Of a stretch of 64,000 bases of DNA, positions 1 through 8,487 are shown one piece after another. Source of the stretch: JBBSJZ01 sp041751935 (GTDB lineage: Bacteria; Planctomycetota; Planctomycetia; Pirellulales; Pirellulaceae); NCBI GenBank assembly GCA_041751935.1, contig JBGSIA010000100.1, forward strand, positions 85,915 through 149,914, in the 5' to 3' direction. The notes under the pieces were generated by a model that was given only the letters and a program-made list of their open reading frames with translations, was not told the DNA's origin and searched no databases. A program made the translations under genes and the position numbers. Positions within the stretch are counted from its first letter, which is position 1. Each line of letters begins with the position of its first letter.

Positions 1-711
1 TGGATCGCGGATGATACCGACCACCACGAACCGGGGTGGGGTTGGGCCGCAGGCATTTTGCCGCAAATGGAACAGGCAGCTACGTACGAATCGATTAACT
101 TCGGCCTTCCGATCGAGGAAGACGAGCACGAGCCGGCGCGGCTGACGACGATCCAAGGGTACATTTGCCCCAGCGATATCTTGAGCAACGTGTTTGGGAT
201 TGCCGAAGGTGATGCTCACTCACACGGTGGCGGTGGGCACGTGCATTCGACGCACGACGGCGAAAACGTCGATGAGGGTCCCGACTTTGTGTTCCAAATT
301 GCCAAGAGCAACTACGTCGGCGTCTATGGAACCACGGACATTCACGACGATCTCTACAAAGGCGACGGCATATTCTACGGCAACAGTCGGCATCGATTTC
401 GCGACGTGCTGGACGGGTTGAGCCAAACGGTGATGGTTGGAGAACGCAACAGCCGGCTGGGAGGTTCAATCTGGCACGGCGTTGTCCACGACGCCAATGC
501 TGCCGCCGAGCGAATCGTTGGCTCAGCGGACCATACGCCGAACAACCCCGTCGGTCATTTCGAAGACTTTAGCAGCTACCACACGGCCGGTGCCCAGTTC
601 ATCTTGAGCGATGGCAGCGTAAGGATGCTGACCCAGTTCATCGATCTGGATGTCTATCATGCCCTGGTTACACGAGCAAACTCGGAAGTGATTCAAGCGG
701 ACGATTTTTAA
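1..711 (+). CDS. DUF1559 (prepilin-type) protein, 5'-truncated by window edge
   Basis: The frame is already open at base 1 and ends at TAA 709-711, giving 236 residues of C-terminal part; the N-terminal prepilin-type cleavage/methylation segment expected for this family lies outside the window. Family signs are the GWGWAAGILPQMEQ block near the start (matching the usual 'W..AILPYIEQ' of DUF1559), the later GLSQTVMVGER block and the terminal FILSDGSVRML block. DUF1559 proteins are pseudopilin-like exported proteins massively expanded in planctomycetes; their function is not established. Odd: a His/Gly-rich insertion (about nt 208-264, including DAHSHGGGGHVHS) that is not part of the usual core. 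It converges with accC, 31 bp away. Confidence 0.85.
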   Translation, partial: WIADDTDHHEPGWGWAAGILPQMEQAATYESINFGLPIEEDEHEPARLTTIQGYICPSDILSNVFGIAEGDAHSHGGGGHVHSTHDGENVDEGPDFVFQIAKSNYVGVYGTTDIHDDLYKGDGIFYGNSRHRFRDVLDGLSQTVMVGERNSRLGGSIWHGVVHDANAAAERIVGSADHTPNNPVGHFEDFSSYHTAGAQFILSDGSVRMLTQFIDLDVYHALVTRANSEVIQADDF

Positions 712-742
712 ATCGCAACTGTCTAGAGCTACTGGTCTAGAG

Positions 743-2086
743 TTACTTGAGGAATTCTCGGTCGACGAAGGTCGTGTCACAGCGGCCTTCGATGAATTCG
801 GGATGCTGTAACACCGTGTCATGGAAACCTGCTGTCGTAAAAATCCCTTCGACTTGTAGTTCCATTAAGGCGCGGCGCATCGTGGCAATCGCTTCTTCGC
901 GAGTGGGACGATGAACGATGAGTTTGCCGATCATCGAATCATAGTGCGGGGGAACTGAGTAGCCTCCATAGACATGCGAATCGAATCGGACTCCCAGTCC
1001 CCCAGGAGCGAAAATTCGTTCGATTTTTCCAGGGCTTGGTTGGAAGTTGCGATCCGGGTTTTCGGCATTGATACGACATTCAATTGCCGCGCCCATCGGC
1101 ACGATATCGTCTTGCGAGAATGACAGCGGCAGCCCCGCGGCGACGCGAATTTGTTCCTTGATCAGGTCGACGCCAGTAACCATTTCGGTAACGGGGTGTT
1201 CAACTTGGATTCTCGCGTTGACCTCGATGAAATAGAAATTGTCCTCAGCGTCAACGATAAACTCCACGGTTGCCGCGTTGGTGTACTCGGCGCCGCGAAT
1301 CATTCGTACGGCTGCGTCGCAGATCGCCGCCCGACGTTCTTCGGGAAGCCGGGGGCTGGGTGATTCTTCGATCAGCTTCTGGTGACGCCGCTGGACACTG
1401 CAGTCACGTTCAAACAGATGGCAAACGTTTCCATGAGAGTCGGCGATGACTTGCACTTCGATGTGTCGCGGTCGACCGACGTATTTTTCCAAGTACACGC
1501 CACCATTGCCGAATGCAGCTTGGGCTTCATTGCGGGCTTGCTGCAACGCTGCGGCTAGCATGGACTCGTCTTGCGCGACGCGCATTCCCTTGCCGCCACC
1601 GCCAGCGGTTGCCTTGATCAGGACCGGATAGCCGATCTCTCTGGCCGTAACGATTGCGAGTTGATTGTTGTCGATCAAGCCATCACTTCCGGGAACGACC
1701 GGTACGTTGCTGGCAATGGCCATCGCGCGAGCAGTGTTTTTGTCGCCCAGTTTTTCCATCGCTTGCGGACTGGGGCCGATGAACTCAAAACCACTGCTGC
1801 GACAGACTTCATTGAAGTGAGCGTTCTCAGCCAAAAAGCCATATCCGGGATGGACTGCATCCACGTTGCCAACTTCGGCAGCAGCAATAATTTGGTCGAT
1901 TTTGAGATAGCTATCGGCGCTACGTGCTGGCCCAACGCAGTACGCTTCGTCGGCTAGACGAACGTGCATCGAGTCCGCGTCGGCTTGGCTATAAACGGCT
2001 ACCGAAGTGATGCCCATCTCGCGACATGCGCGAACGATGCGCAAAGCGATTTCGCCACGATTGGCAATTAAAATTCGTTGAAACAT
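743..2086 (-). CDS. accC: Biotin carboxylase subunit of acetyl-CoA carboxylase
   Basis: 447 residues, the normal AccC length. It carries out the ATP-dependent carboxylation of biotin on AccB, the first half-reaction of malonyl-CoA synthesis for fatty acids, in the cytoplasm. Visible: N-terminal biotin-carboxylase fold starting FQRILIANRGEIALRI, ATP-grasp glycine loop GGGGKGMR at residues 162-169, HQKLIEE near 236-241 and the catalytic block NARIQVEHPVTE at 290-301 (most homologues have NTRIQVEH, so T-to-A here). ATG at 2086 follows the accB stop by 9 bp, so accB and accC are co-transcribed. A 14-nt imperfect direct repeat (TCTAGAG-C/T-TACT) sits just past the stop. Confidence 0.97.
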   Translation of the reverse strand: MFQRILIANRGEIALRIVRACREMGITSVAVYSQADADSMHVRLADEAYCVGPARSADSYLKIDQIIAAAEVGNVDAVHPGYGFLAENAHFNEVCRSSGFEFIGPSPQAMEKLGDKNTARAMAIASNVPVVPGSDGLIDNNQLAIVTAREIGYPVLIKATAGGGGKGMRVAQDESMLAAALQQARNEAQAAFGNGGVYLEKYVGRPRHIEVQVIADSHGNVCHLFERDCSVQRRHQKLIEESPSPRLPEERRAAICDAAVRMIRGAEYTNAATVEFIVDAEDNFYFIEVNARIQVEHPVTEMVTGVDLIKEQIRVAAGLPLSFSQDDIVPMGAAIECRINAENPDRNFQPSPGKIERIFAPGGLGVRFDSHVYGGYSVPPHYDSMIGKLIVHRPTREEAIATMRRALMELQVEGIFTTAGFHDTVLQHPEFIEGRCDTTFVDREFLK

Positions 2087-2095
2087 CGTGTGTTA

Positions 2096-2578
2096 CTAGG
2101 CAGAGGGTTCGACGCGGAACAGTGGCTTGCCGAAATCCACAGGCTGTTGGTCACTGGCAAGTACTTCAACTACTTTGCCACGACACTCTGCGGGAATTTC
2201 GTTAAACACTTTCATTGCCTCGACGATACACACGACGGTATCCTCGGTGACCATCGACCCGACTTTAACGAAGGGTTCCGATTCCGGATTCGCTTTACTG
2301 TAGAACGTACCGACCATCGGTGCTTTGATCAAAATCGTTCCCGGCTTGTCGCCGCCTGGAGCGACGGAAACGCTAGTAGTGGCTGGCTGCGGTGCGGGGG
2401 CAGGCATTGGTGGCGGCATGTAAACCGGAGCTGTCGTCGAGCCGCGGCTAAGTCGGATTTTGTCGTCGCCCTGCTGCAGATCGACCTCGACTAACTCGTG
2501 TTCTTCCATCAGGGTCACGATTTGGCGAATGCGCTCCAGATCGAAAACATCGCCAGCGGGTTTGGCGGATTTGCTCAT
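2096..2578 (-). CDS. accB: Biotin carboxyl carrier protein of acetyl-CoA carboxylase
   Basis: 160 residues. Carries biotin on a lysine and shuttles carboxyl groups between AccC and the carboxyltransferase. The layout is classical: an N-terminal helical segment (1-45), a Pro/Ala/Met-rich flexible linker (about 50-70) and a C-terminal biotinyl domain (80-157) with the biotinylation motif EAMKV, acceptor Lys123. The E. coli-type motif is EAMKM, so Met-to-Val after the lysine. Upstream gene (Xaa-Pro peptidase) is on the same strand 109 bp away, and accC follows after 9 bp. This peptidase-accB-accC order is common in bacteria, often with efp in between; efp is absent here. Confidence 0.97.
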   Translation of the reverse strand: MSKSAKPAGDVFDLERIRQIVTLMEEHELVEVDLQQGDDKIRLSRGSTTAPVYMPPPMPAPAPQPATTSVSVAPGGDKPGTILIKAPMVGTFYSKANPESEPFVKVGSMVTEDTVVCIVEAMKVFNEIPAECRGKVVEVLASDQQPVDFGKPLFRVEPSA

Positions 2579-2687
2579 GCTAATGTGTACCAGCAGGTGG
2601 TTTCAGAAGTGTTTGCGTGGCCCAGCGAGCTTGCTTCTCGTAGGCGAAAGTATTTTATAGTTAGCAGCTTACGCCGCGAACAAGGTT

Positions 2688-3788
2688 TTACAGGATCAGG
2701 CAGCAATCAACGAGGGCCTTGGGCAGGTGGGTGAGCACCTCGCACCCGCTGGAGGTAACAAGCACGTCGTCTTCGATACGGATACCAAATTTGCCTTCAA
2801 AGTAAACGCCAGGTTCGACGGTGATCACCATGTCCTCCGCCAACACCTCGTTGCTCAGGGCGGACAATCGCGGCGATTCGTGGATTTGCAGTCCAATGCC
2901 GTGCCCCAATCCATGCTTGAACGCTTCCGCCAAGCCGTGTTTTCGTAAGACCTGACGAGCGACGTCGTCGATATGCTTTGTCGCCACGCCTGGACCGATG
3001 GCGTCGATCGCAGCTAGCTGTGATTCCAGCACCCCAGCATACGCATGGCGAAACTCCGACGACGCATTTTCTCTGGCCAAGGTCCTGGTGATGTCGCTGG
3101 CGTAGCCCTCGAATTTTGCACCAAAGTCAAATAGCAGCGTCGCGGTATCCGCGAGGTGCGTTCTGCGTGGTCGATAATGTGGCAGGGCGCCGGACTCTCC
3201 GGCGCCGACAATGGCCGCAAAGCTAACACCTTCGGCGCCGAGCACGCGCATCGTCGATTCTATTTCGTGGGCGATATCGAGCTCAGTCCAATCGGGCCTC
3301 AATTTGGGAATGATTGACTGGTAGGTTCGTTCGGCGATATCGATCGCTTGGCGAATCGTGGCAATCTCGCTGGCGTCCTTCACTATCCGCAAGCCTTCGA
3401 CAATTCCAATCGTTTCGATCCATGTCACGCCCTCGCATTTCTTTTTCCATTCTCGATGCGTGGCGACGCTAACACTGGCCGATTCAAAGCCCAATCGCAC
3501 CTGTCCAAGCTTAGCTACCTGCTCAGCCACCAAATCGTTCAGCGCTTGGTCAGGCGGTCGAATTGCGTGCGCGATGTTTGGGCACTCGAGCTGTAACTGG
3601 GTCGCGTACCGTTGGTCGCTCAGGATAGTCGCACTATCGCGCGTGATCAGCAACAAGGAACTGTCGCCTGCAAAATGACTGGCATAGCGAACGTTGATCT
3701 CGTCGCTAATCAGCAGCGCGTCGATGTCGTGTCTGGCCAGCACACTCTGTAATCTCGCGATGCGTTGTCGGACGTTGTGGCTAGTCAT
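2688..3788 (-). CDS. M24 metallopeptidase, Xaa-Pro aminopeptidase/dipeptidase type
   Basis: 366 residues from the ATG at 3788; an in-frame ATG at 3818 would add ten residues. I prefer 3788 because homology (QRIARLQSVLARHDIDALLIS) begins right after it and because its ATGACTAG overlaps the LRR gene stop, a coupled arrangement. N-terminal creatinase-like domain, then the pita-bread metallopeptidase domain. In numbering from 3818 the dinuclear-metal ligands are Asp231 (FDFGAKFEGYASDITRT), Asp242, His306 (HGLGHGIGL), Glu335 (TVEPGVYFEG) and Glu349 (GIRIEDDVLV): all five present, so it should be active. Removes N-terminal residues preceding proline from peptides in the cytoplasm. Exact substrate (PepP vs PepQ) cannot be told from sequence alone. 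Confidence 0.92.
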   Translation of the reverse strand: MTSHNVRQRIARLQSVLARHDIDALLISDEINVRYASHFAGDSSLLLITRDSATILSDQRYATQLQLECPNIAHAIRPPDQALNDLVAEQVAKLGQVRLGFESASVSVATHREWKKKCEGVTWIETIGIVEGLRIVKDASEIATIRQAIDIAERTYQSIIPKLRPDWTELDIAHEIESTMRVLGAEGVSFAAIVGAGESGALPHYRPRRTHLADTATLLFDFGAKFEGYASDITRTLARENASSEFRHAYAGVLESQLAAIDAIGPGVATKHIDDVARQVLRKHGLAEAFKHGLGHGIGLQIHESPRLSALSNEVLAEDMVITVEPGVYFEGKFGIRIEDDVLVTSSGCEVLTHLPKALVDCCLIL

Positions 3789-4722
3789 GGTGGGTATGAG
3801 ATTGTGGGTCGCGATCATGGTGCCGTTGATTGATGTGGATATGCAGCTCAGGATGGTTTTCGAATAGCCACATCCATCCCGCTTCCGTCACTGCGGCATC
3901 GTCAAGGTACAGCGACTCCAAGTGGGGCAGCCCCGCTAAGGTCTTCAGACCCGAATTGGTAACGGGGACACCAATTAAATGGATCGCTCGGAGTCTCGGC
4001 ATACGTTCAAGTTCACGCGTCACATCATTTCCTAAGCCTGGCGCACCCAGTCGCAGCATTCTGAGCTGGGGAAGTTTTGCCAATTCAGCGACGCCTGCTT
4101 TGGTACACTTGGCCTGTGGAAGATTCAATTGGATCAGTGATCGAGATTCGGCGAGGGCACTCAAACCGAGGTCGGTGATGGGTGATTCTCGCAGCCGCAA
4201 GTGTTGTAAATTTGGCAGTGATGCAAGTACCGCCACAGACGCGTCGGTGACTTTGCCGCGATCGATGATGACCGTCTCGAGGCAATCGACGCCGCGCAAC
4301 ATTTCCATCATTTCATCATCGACTTCGAACTCCGAAACCTGAAACGTTGGGTGATTGCTCAGCTGTGCGTCGCGGACCATTTGCTCAAATAGGAAGCTGG
4401 GGCGAATCGCCAGCGTATTCGGATTCGCTTTCATATCGATCGCCCCGGTCGACAATGCTACGGCACTTATTGCGACGATAGCTAAAATAGCCAGCAGAAA
4501 CACTCGTTGACGCCGCCGCCGCTGTCGCCGACTCGGCCCGCTCGCTGCCAGTGCCGCTAGCGGATCGTCAGAGGTTGAAACCGAAAAGGTTGGCGAGTCC
4601 GGTACATTGCTTGTATTTGCCTCAGCTTCTGCACTTGCGCCAACATTCGGACGCTCTGCAGTTATTGACTCAGCAGCATCGTTGGCGGGCATCACTTCGA
4701 TGTCATCGGCAGGCTCGTTCAT
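3781..4722 (-). CDS. Single-pass membrane protein with leucine-rich repeats
   Basis: 313 residues. An acidic, Ser/Ala-rich N-terminal tail (1-62) is followed by a strongly basic stretch (RRQRRRRQR) and one transmembrane helix (about 74-93), so the C-terminal part is predicted to be extracytoplasmic. Residues about 140-300 form LRRs of the cysteine-containing/internalin-like type (for example LQHLRLRESPITDLGLSALA and similar units), ending in a His-rich tail (QRHHDRDPQSHTHHD). Such LRR proteins are numerous in planctomycetes; function unknown, presumably protein-protein interaction at the cell envelope. Its 3' end overlaps the peptidase start. On this strand a perfect TATAAT (4731-4736) lies 8 nt before the ATG, too close for a normal leader. 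Confidence 0.85.
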   Translation of the reverse strand: MNEPADDIEVMPANDAAESITAERPNVGASAEAEANTSNVPDSPTFSVSTSDDPLAALAASGPSRRQRRRRQRVFLLAILAIVAISAVALSTGAIDMKANPNTLAIRPSFLFEQMVRDAQLSNHPTFQVSEFEVDDEMMEMLRGVDCLETVIIDRGKVTDASVAVLASLPNLQHLRLRESPITDLGLSALAESRSLIQLNLPQAKCTKAGVAELAKLPQLRMLRLGAPGLGNDVTRELERMPRLRAIHLIGVPVTNSGLKTLAGLPHLESLYLDDAAVTEAGWMWLFENHPELHIHINQRHHDRDPQSHTHHD

Positions 4723-4750
4723 ATCCGGCGATTATAGCGGATGTATCCTG

Positions 4751-4968
4751 GCATCGGGACGCCGCTTGCACGGCGTCCCGATGCACAGTGAAGCTTCATC
4801 GCTGAACCTACCAAGCTGAGACGATTGACCCAGAAACCGTCGCAATCGGCGTAATCGTGGCTCCAGTCTCTCGTGGAGACTGATGAACGTTTCCCGCAAA
4901 ACGTTCACGAACGATGAAACTTCCAATGGATGGGTAAGTCCCACCGAAGAACCAGCAACGGCAGGGAC
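4751..4968. other. Structured intergenic region: four consecutive hairpins (candidate ncRNA or dispersed repeat)
   Basis: The 380-550 bp gap between the LRR gene and the SRPBCC gene holds no convincing gene but is dense in perfect inverted repeats. (a) 4751-4784: 14-bp stem GCATCGGGACGCCG, 6-nt loop, no mismatch. (b) 4864-4882: CAGTCTC/GAGACTG, 5-nt loop. (c) 4884-4907: TGAACGTTT/AAACGTTCA, 6-nt loop, directly abutting (b). (d) 4938-4968: GTCCC-A-CCG paired with CGG-CA-GGGAC, 12-nt loop. A 10-bp palindrome TGAAGCTTCA lies at 4789-4798. None is followed by a clear T-run, so they are not simple intrinsic terminators. Strand cannot be decided. Either a structured RNA or a copy of a repeated element is possible. 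Confidence 0.5.
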
Positions 4969-5102
4969 ATGTCGGGGATTAGCAAGCGGAATCCGACGTT
5001 GTCAACCGCGATTTGGGACCAGACCAAAGTTTTTGTGGACGCGAGATCGCGTTTGTTGCTGAAAACCGCCAATTTTGCGTAGGATTCTTCCCGAGTTCTC
5101 GC

Positions 5103-5552
5103 CTACCGTCCAGCAAGAACTTTCTCCAGCACAGCAAACATTTTCGCCCAATCTTGGAAAATGTCAGCCGGATGCCCAAGTCGATGAGAATTTAAATTAT
5201 GCACAAGCGTCAACCGACAGGCGGACTTGTCGCTTTTAAAATCGACAATGACGTGGTCACTTTCGGTAGAATTTTCTTCGACAGCCCAGGTAAAGACCAG
5301 TCGCTGGGGTGGGTCAACGATGAAGTACTCGCCGACATAATCGATAATCTGTTCATTCCGTTCGACGGAGAACGAAAATGAACCGCCAACCTGGGCGTCC
5401 GTACGGATATTCAGCACCGTTTCCTCGCGTATTCGCGTACCAAACATCCACTGGCGAATGATGGCTGGGTTGATCCAGGCATCAAAAACGCGTTGAGCTG
5501 ACGCCTTAAAAACGTGCTCGATTTGGATTTGGGATTGAGTTTCGTCAGACAC
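5103..5552 (-). CDS. SRPBCC (AHSA1/Aha1-type) ligand-binding domain protein
   Basis: 149 residues from GTG at 5552, chosen because AGGGG lies about 9 nt upstream and because the domain begins immediately after (IQIEHVFKASAQRVFDAW); an ATG at 5636 would add 28 residues with no family similarity. A single helix-grip START-like domain: beginning VFDAWINPAIIRQWMFG, middle GGSFSFSVERN and DYVGEYFIVDPPQRLVFTW, end DFKSDKSACRLTLVHN, which is the AHSA1 pattern. Members bind hydrophobic ligands or act in stress responses; the ligand here is unknown. Divergent from the M3 peptidase gene. Cytoplasmic, no signal peptide. Confidence 0.85.
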   Translation of the reverse strand: MSDETQSQIQIEHVFKASAQRVFDAWINPAIIRQWMFGTRIREETVLNIRTDAQVGGSFSFSVERNEQIIDYVGEYFIVDPPQRLVFTWAVEENSTESDHVIVDFKSDKSACRLTLVHNLNSHRLGHPADIFQDWAKMFAVLEKVLAGR

Positions 5553-5744
5553 GTCGGTGTCCCCTAAAATCACGAACCTGCCACACGAATCGTCCTCGCT
5601 ACGTTGCGTACACCCTAGCTTACCAGATTCCGCCAATCTGCAAATCGGGAGTTTTACGTTACTGGCGCTGTCGACACACTATTGGTATCGTTTGGAATTG
5701 CTTACCGGTTCACCGCTCGTGAGCCATCATCTTGAGAACTAGAC

Positions 5745-7916
5745 ATGTACCACGAAAAATGCCCGGTCGTACCTCGCCTCCCGGTCGTGTTGACCCTGTT
5801 TGTTTCGACCTTGGTTTCGCATTTCGCTAACTCGCAAGAACCCGCCGCCATGCCCGATGTCTCGCAATCTGTGTTGCTTCAGCCTTGGTCCGGACCCTAT
5901 GGCGGAGTCCCGCCCTGGGACCAAGTACAAACCTCTGAGTTTGTCCCGGCGATCGAAGCTGCGATTAAGTTGGCGCTAGCGGAAATTGATTCGATCGCGA
6001 ATCAATCCGCAAGCCCTACCTTCGCCAATACGATCGCGGAATTAGAACGCAGCGGCAAGCCGCTTCAGCGCGTTGAAACGTTATTCGATGTTTACGCCTC
6101 GAACCTTAACGTCGGTCCGATTCCTGACATCGAGCGAGCCGTTGCCCCAAAGTTTGCTGAGTATCAAGACAAAGTGACTCAAAACTCCAGGCTGTTTGCT
6201 CGCATCGCGGCAGTCTATGAGAGCGATGAAATGAAAACGCTCGACGAAGCATCTCGCCGACTGGTTGATGATCGCTACAAGTCGTTTGTTCGCCAAGGTG
6301 CAAAACTTTCTGACGGAGACAAGAAACGACTTTCGCAAATCAATCAGCGACTTGCGAGACTGTTCACGGACTTTTCGCAAAACGTTCTCGTGGATGAAGG
6401 TGGATACGTGACCTGGATCACCGACAATTCCGATCTCGCCGGTTTGCCAGAAAGCGTCGTGGATGCAATGGCAAACGATGCTGAAGCGAAGGGACGTAAG
6501 GGCGAATGGGCGGTAACCAACACGCGGTCGTCGATGGACCCATTTCTGACGTATGCCGATAGTCGCAAGCTTCGTGAAACGGTCTGGCGTAACTACTACA
6601 GCCGTGGGGACAACGGTGACGAGCACGATAACAACGCGATCATCAGCGAGATCCTGTCCCTGCGTGCCAAGCGAGCCAAACTGCTTGGCTACGAAACGCA
6701 CGCTCATTGGCGTCTTGAGCCGCAAATGGCGAAAACGCCCGACGCAGCGATGAAATTGATGATGAACGTGTGGCCCAAAGCGGTCGCCCGAGTCGCCGAA
6801 GAAGTCGCTGATATGCAGGCAGTCGCCGATGCCGAAGGCGCTCAAATCAAGATCGAACCCTGGGACTATCGTTACTACGCCGAGAAGGTACGAAAGCAAA
6901 AATACGATCTTGATTTCAATGAAGTGAAACCTTACTTGCAACTGGAAAAACTTCGCGAAGCAATGATGTGGGCTTCGGAACAGTTGTATGGTTTACAGTA
7001 CAAGAAACTCAGCGATTTACCGGTATTTCATCCCGATGTGGAAGTGTGGGAGGTGCTCAATCGCGAGGGCAAGCACGTCGGATTGTGGTACTTCGATCCC
7101 TACGCTCGCGAAGGCAAACGCAGCGGTGCCTGGATGAACGCTTATCGCAGTCAAGACAATTTGGATGCGCCGGTGACGACAATCGTTTCGAACAATTCCA
7201 ACTTCGTCAAAGGTCGCCCAGGCGAATCTGTGTTGATCTCTTGGGACGATGCCGTGACGTTGTTCCACGAGTTCGGACATGCTCTGCATGGATTGTTGTC
7301 CAATGTGACCTATCCATCTCAATCAGGCACGAACGTTGCTCGTGATTATGTGGAGTTTCCTTCTCAGGTGAACGAGCATTGGCTAAGTACTCCAGAAGTG
7401 CTCAATCAATTTGCAGTTCACGTGCAAAGCGGTCAGCCATTACCCAAAGAATTGTTGGAAAAGATCGAGCGCGCCGCGACTTTCAACGAGGGTTTTGCCA
7501 CGGTTGAATTTCTCGCAAGTGCCTTGATTGATATGAAGCTGCACTTGGCGGGAGACACGCCGATCGATCCTGATAAGTTTGAACGTGAGACGCTCGCAGA
7601 ACTGGGAATGCCCAGCGAGATTGTGATGCGGCACCGGACTCCGCAATTCTCGCACGTATTCAGCAGCGATGGATACTCCGCGGGATACTACAGCTACTTG
7701 TGGGCAGACGCGTTAACCGCTGACGCAGCCGAAGCATTCGACGAAGCGGGAAGTTTCTATGACGAGGCTGTTGCGAATCGGCTGTATCAACACGTGATGA
7801 GTGTAGGTGACACGATCGATCCGGCAGAAGGTTTTCGCCGGTTCCGTGGTCGTGATGTGGATACCGATGCGCTGCTGCGAAAGCGTGGCTTCCCGGTCAG
7901 CTCAGGTGTCCGTTAG
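5745..7916 (+). CDS. Secreted M3-family zinc oligopeptidase (Dcp/OpdA-like)
   Basis: 723 residues. Residues 1-30 are a signal peptide (hydrophobic VVLTLFVSTLVSHFA, cleavage likely after NSQ), so the enzyme acts outside the cytoplasm, unlike cytoplasmic oligopeptidase A but like periplasmic peptidyl-dipeptidases. The M3 domain shows the zinc motif HEFGHALHG, first His at residue 508, with the third ligand expected in FNEGFATVEF, and the substrate-binding HRTPQFSHVFSSDGYSAGYYSYLW block typical of the family near the C-terminus. Length is normal for the family (about 680-720). It cleaves short peptides. Converges with and overlaps the VanZ-like gene by 15 bp. Confidence 0.93.
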   Translation: MYHEKCPVVPRLPVVLTLFVSTLVSHFANSQEPAAMPDVSQSVLLQPWSGPYGGVPPWDQVQTSEFVPAIEAAIKLALAEIDSIANQSASPTFANTIAELERSGKPLQRVETLFDVYASNLNVGPIPDIERAVAPKFAEYQDKVTQNSRLFARIAAVYESDEMKTLDEASRRLVDDRYKSFVRQGAKLSDGDKKRLSQINQRLARLFTDFSQNVLVDEGGYVTWITDNSDLAGLPESVVDAMANDAEAKGRKGEWAVTNTRSSMDPFLTYADSRKLRETVWRNYYSRGDNGDEHDNNAIISEILSLRAKRAKLLGYETHAHWRLEPQMAKTPDAAMKLMMNVWPKAVARVAEEVADMQAVADAEGAQIKIEPWDYRYYAEKVRKQKYDLDFNEVKPYLQLEKLREAMMWASEQLYGLQYKKLSDLPVFHPDVEVWEVLNREGKHVGLWYFDPYAREGKRSGAWMNAYRSQDNLDAPVTTIVSNNSNFVKGRPGESVLISWDDAVTLFHEFGHALHGLLSNVTYPSQSGTNVARDYVEFPSQVNEHWLSTPEVLNQFAVHVQSGQPLPKELLEKIERAATFNEGFATVEFLASALIDMKLHLAGDTPIDPDKFERETLAELGMPSEIVMRHRTPQFSHVFSSDGYSAGYYSYLWADALTADAAEAFDEAGSFYDEAVANRLYQHVMSVGDTIDPAEGFRRFRGRDVDTDALLRKRGFPVSSGVR

Positions 7917-8336
7917 TGCTTGAGGCGATTCATTGCCTTCACGATTGAGCGGTGACACGCGGCGTGCCACCGCTCGAATGCTGATATACAACAGAATCGC
8001 TACACTGATTCCTCCGACATCCGCATACCAGTCACGCAAGTCACTGATGCGGCCAGGGACAAAGCCCTGGGTGACTTCGTCGATTACTCCGTATGCCGCT
8101 CCGATCAGCAACACGCGGCCAAAACGCCGCCAAAGCTTGGTGCCCGAAGTGACATAGCAAAGCAGCAGGCCTAATCCGAAATATGCTCCCGAATGCAGCA
8201 GTTTGTCGCTATGTCGGCCAATCGCTTTGGGGACATGGGTTAGGTGCGTGCCGACAAATAACACCAGCCAGTAACCAGCGAGGATGACGAGCCCGAGTCG
8301 GAACCCTAGAACGCGAACTTTGGTGATCGGCTTCAT
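7902..8336 (-). CDS. VanZ-like integral membrane protein
   Basis: 144 residues from ATG 8336 (MKPITKVRVLGFRL); an upstream in-frame start at 8399 adds a Cys-rich segment unlike the family. Four hydrophobic helices are visible. VanZ-family hallmarks are SDKLLHSGAYFGLG in the first loop and YGVIDEVTQGFVPGR followed by DWYADVGG. The founder, VanZ, contributes to low-level teicoplanin resistance; most homologues have no known function, so resistance should not be inferred. Overlaps the end of the M3 peptidase gene tail to tail. Confidence 0.85.
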   Translation of the reverse strand: MKPITKVRVLGFRLGLVILAGYWLVLFVGTHLTHVPKAIGRHSDKLLHSGAYFGLGLLLCYVTSGTKLWRRFGRVLLIGAAYGVIDEVTQGFVPGRISDLRDWYADVGGISVAILLYISIRAVARRVSPLNREGNESPQALTDT

Positions 8337-8487
8337 CGTCGATTCCAGAATATAACAACAACACGAATCCCTCATCGTGACTGGAAACACGTCCAGCACA
8401 AGGGCTCAAGGGATTGCTAGCATCGGGCGTCTTGTCGCAACTAAGCTGGATGCGCCAACGGTGCGTTACGGATTAATTCGGTATACG

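Noticed and set aside
4723..4750. Promoter from TATAAT at 4731-4736 for the LRR gene
   Set aside because: It lies only 8 nt from the start codon and lacks a -35 box, so it is not convincing without transcript data.
6081..6941. 286-codon minus-strand frame inside the M3 peptidase gene
   Set aside because: Antisense to a gene with clear zinc motif; no recognisable motif of its own.
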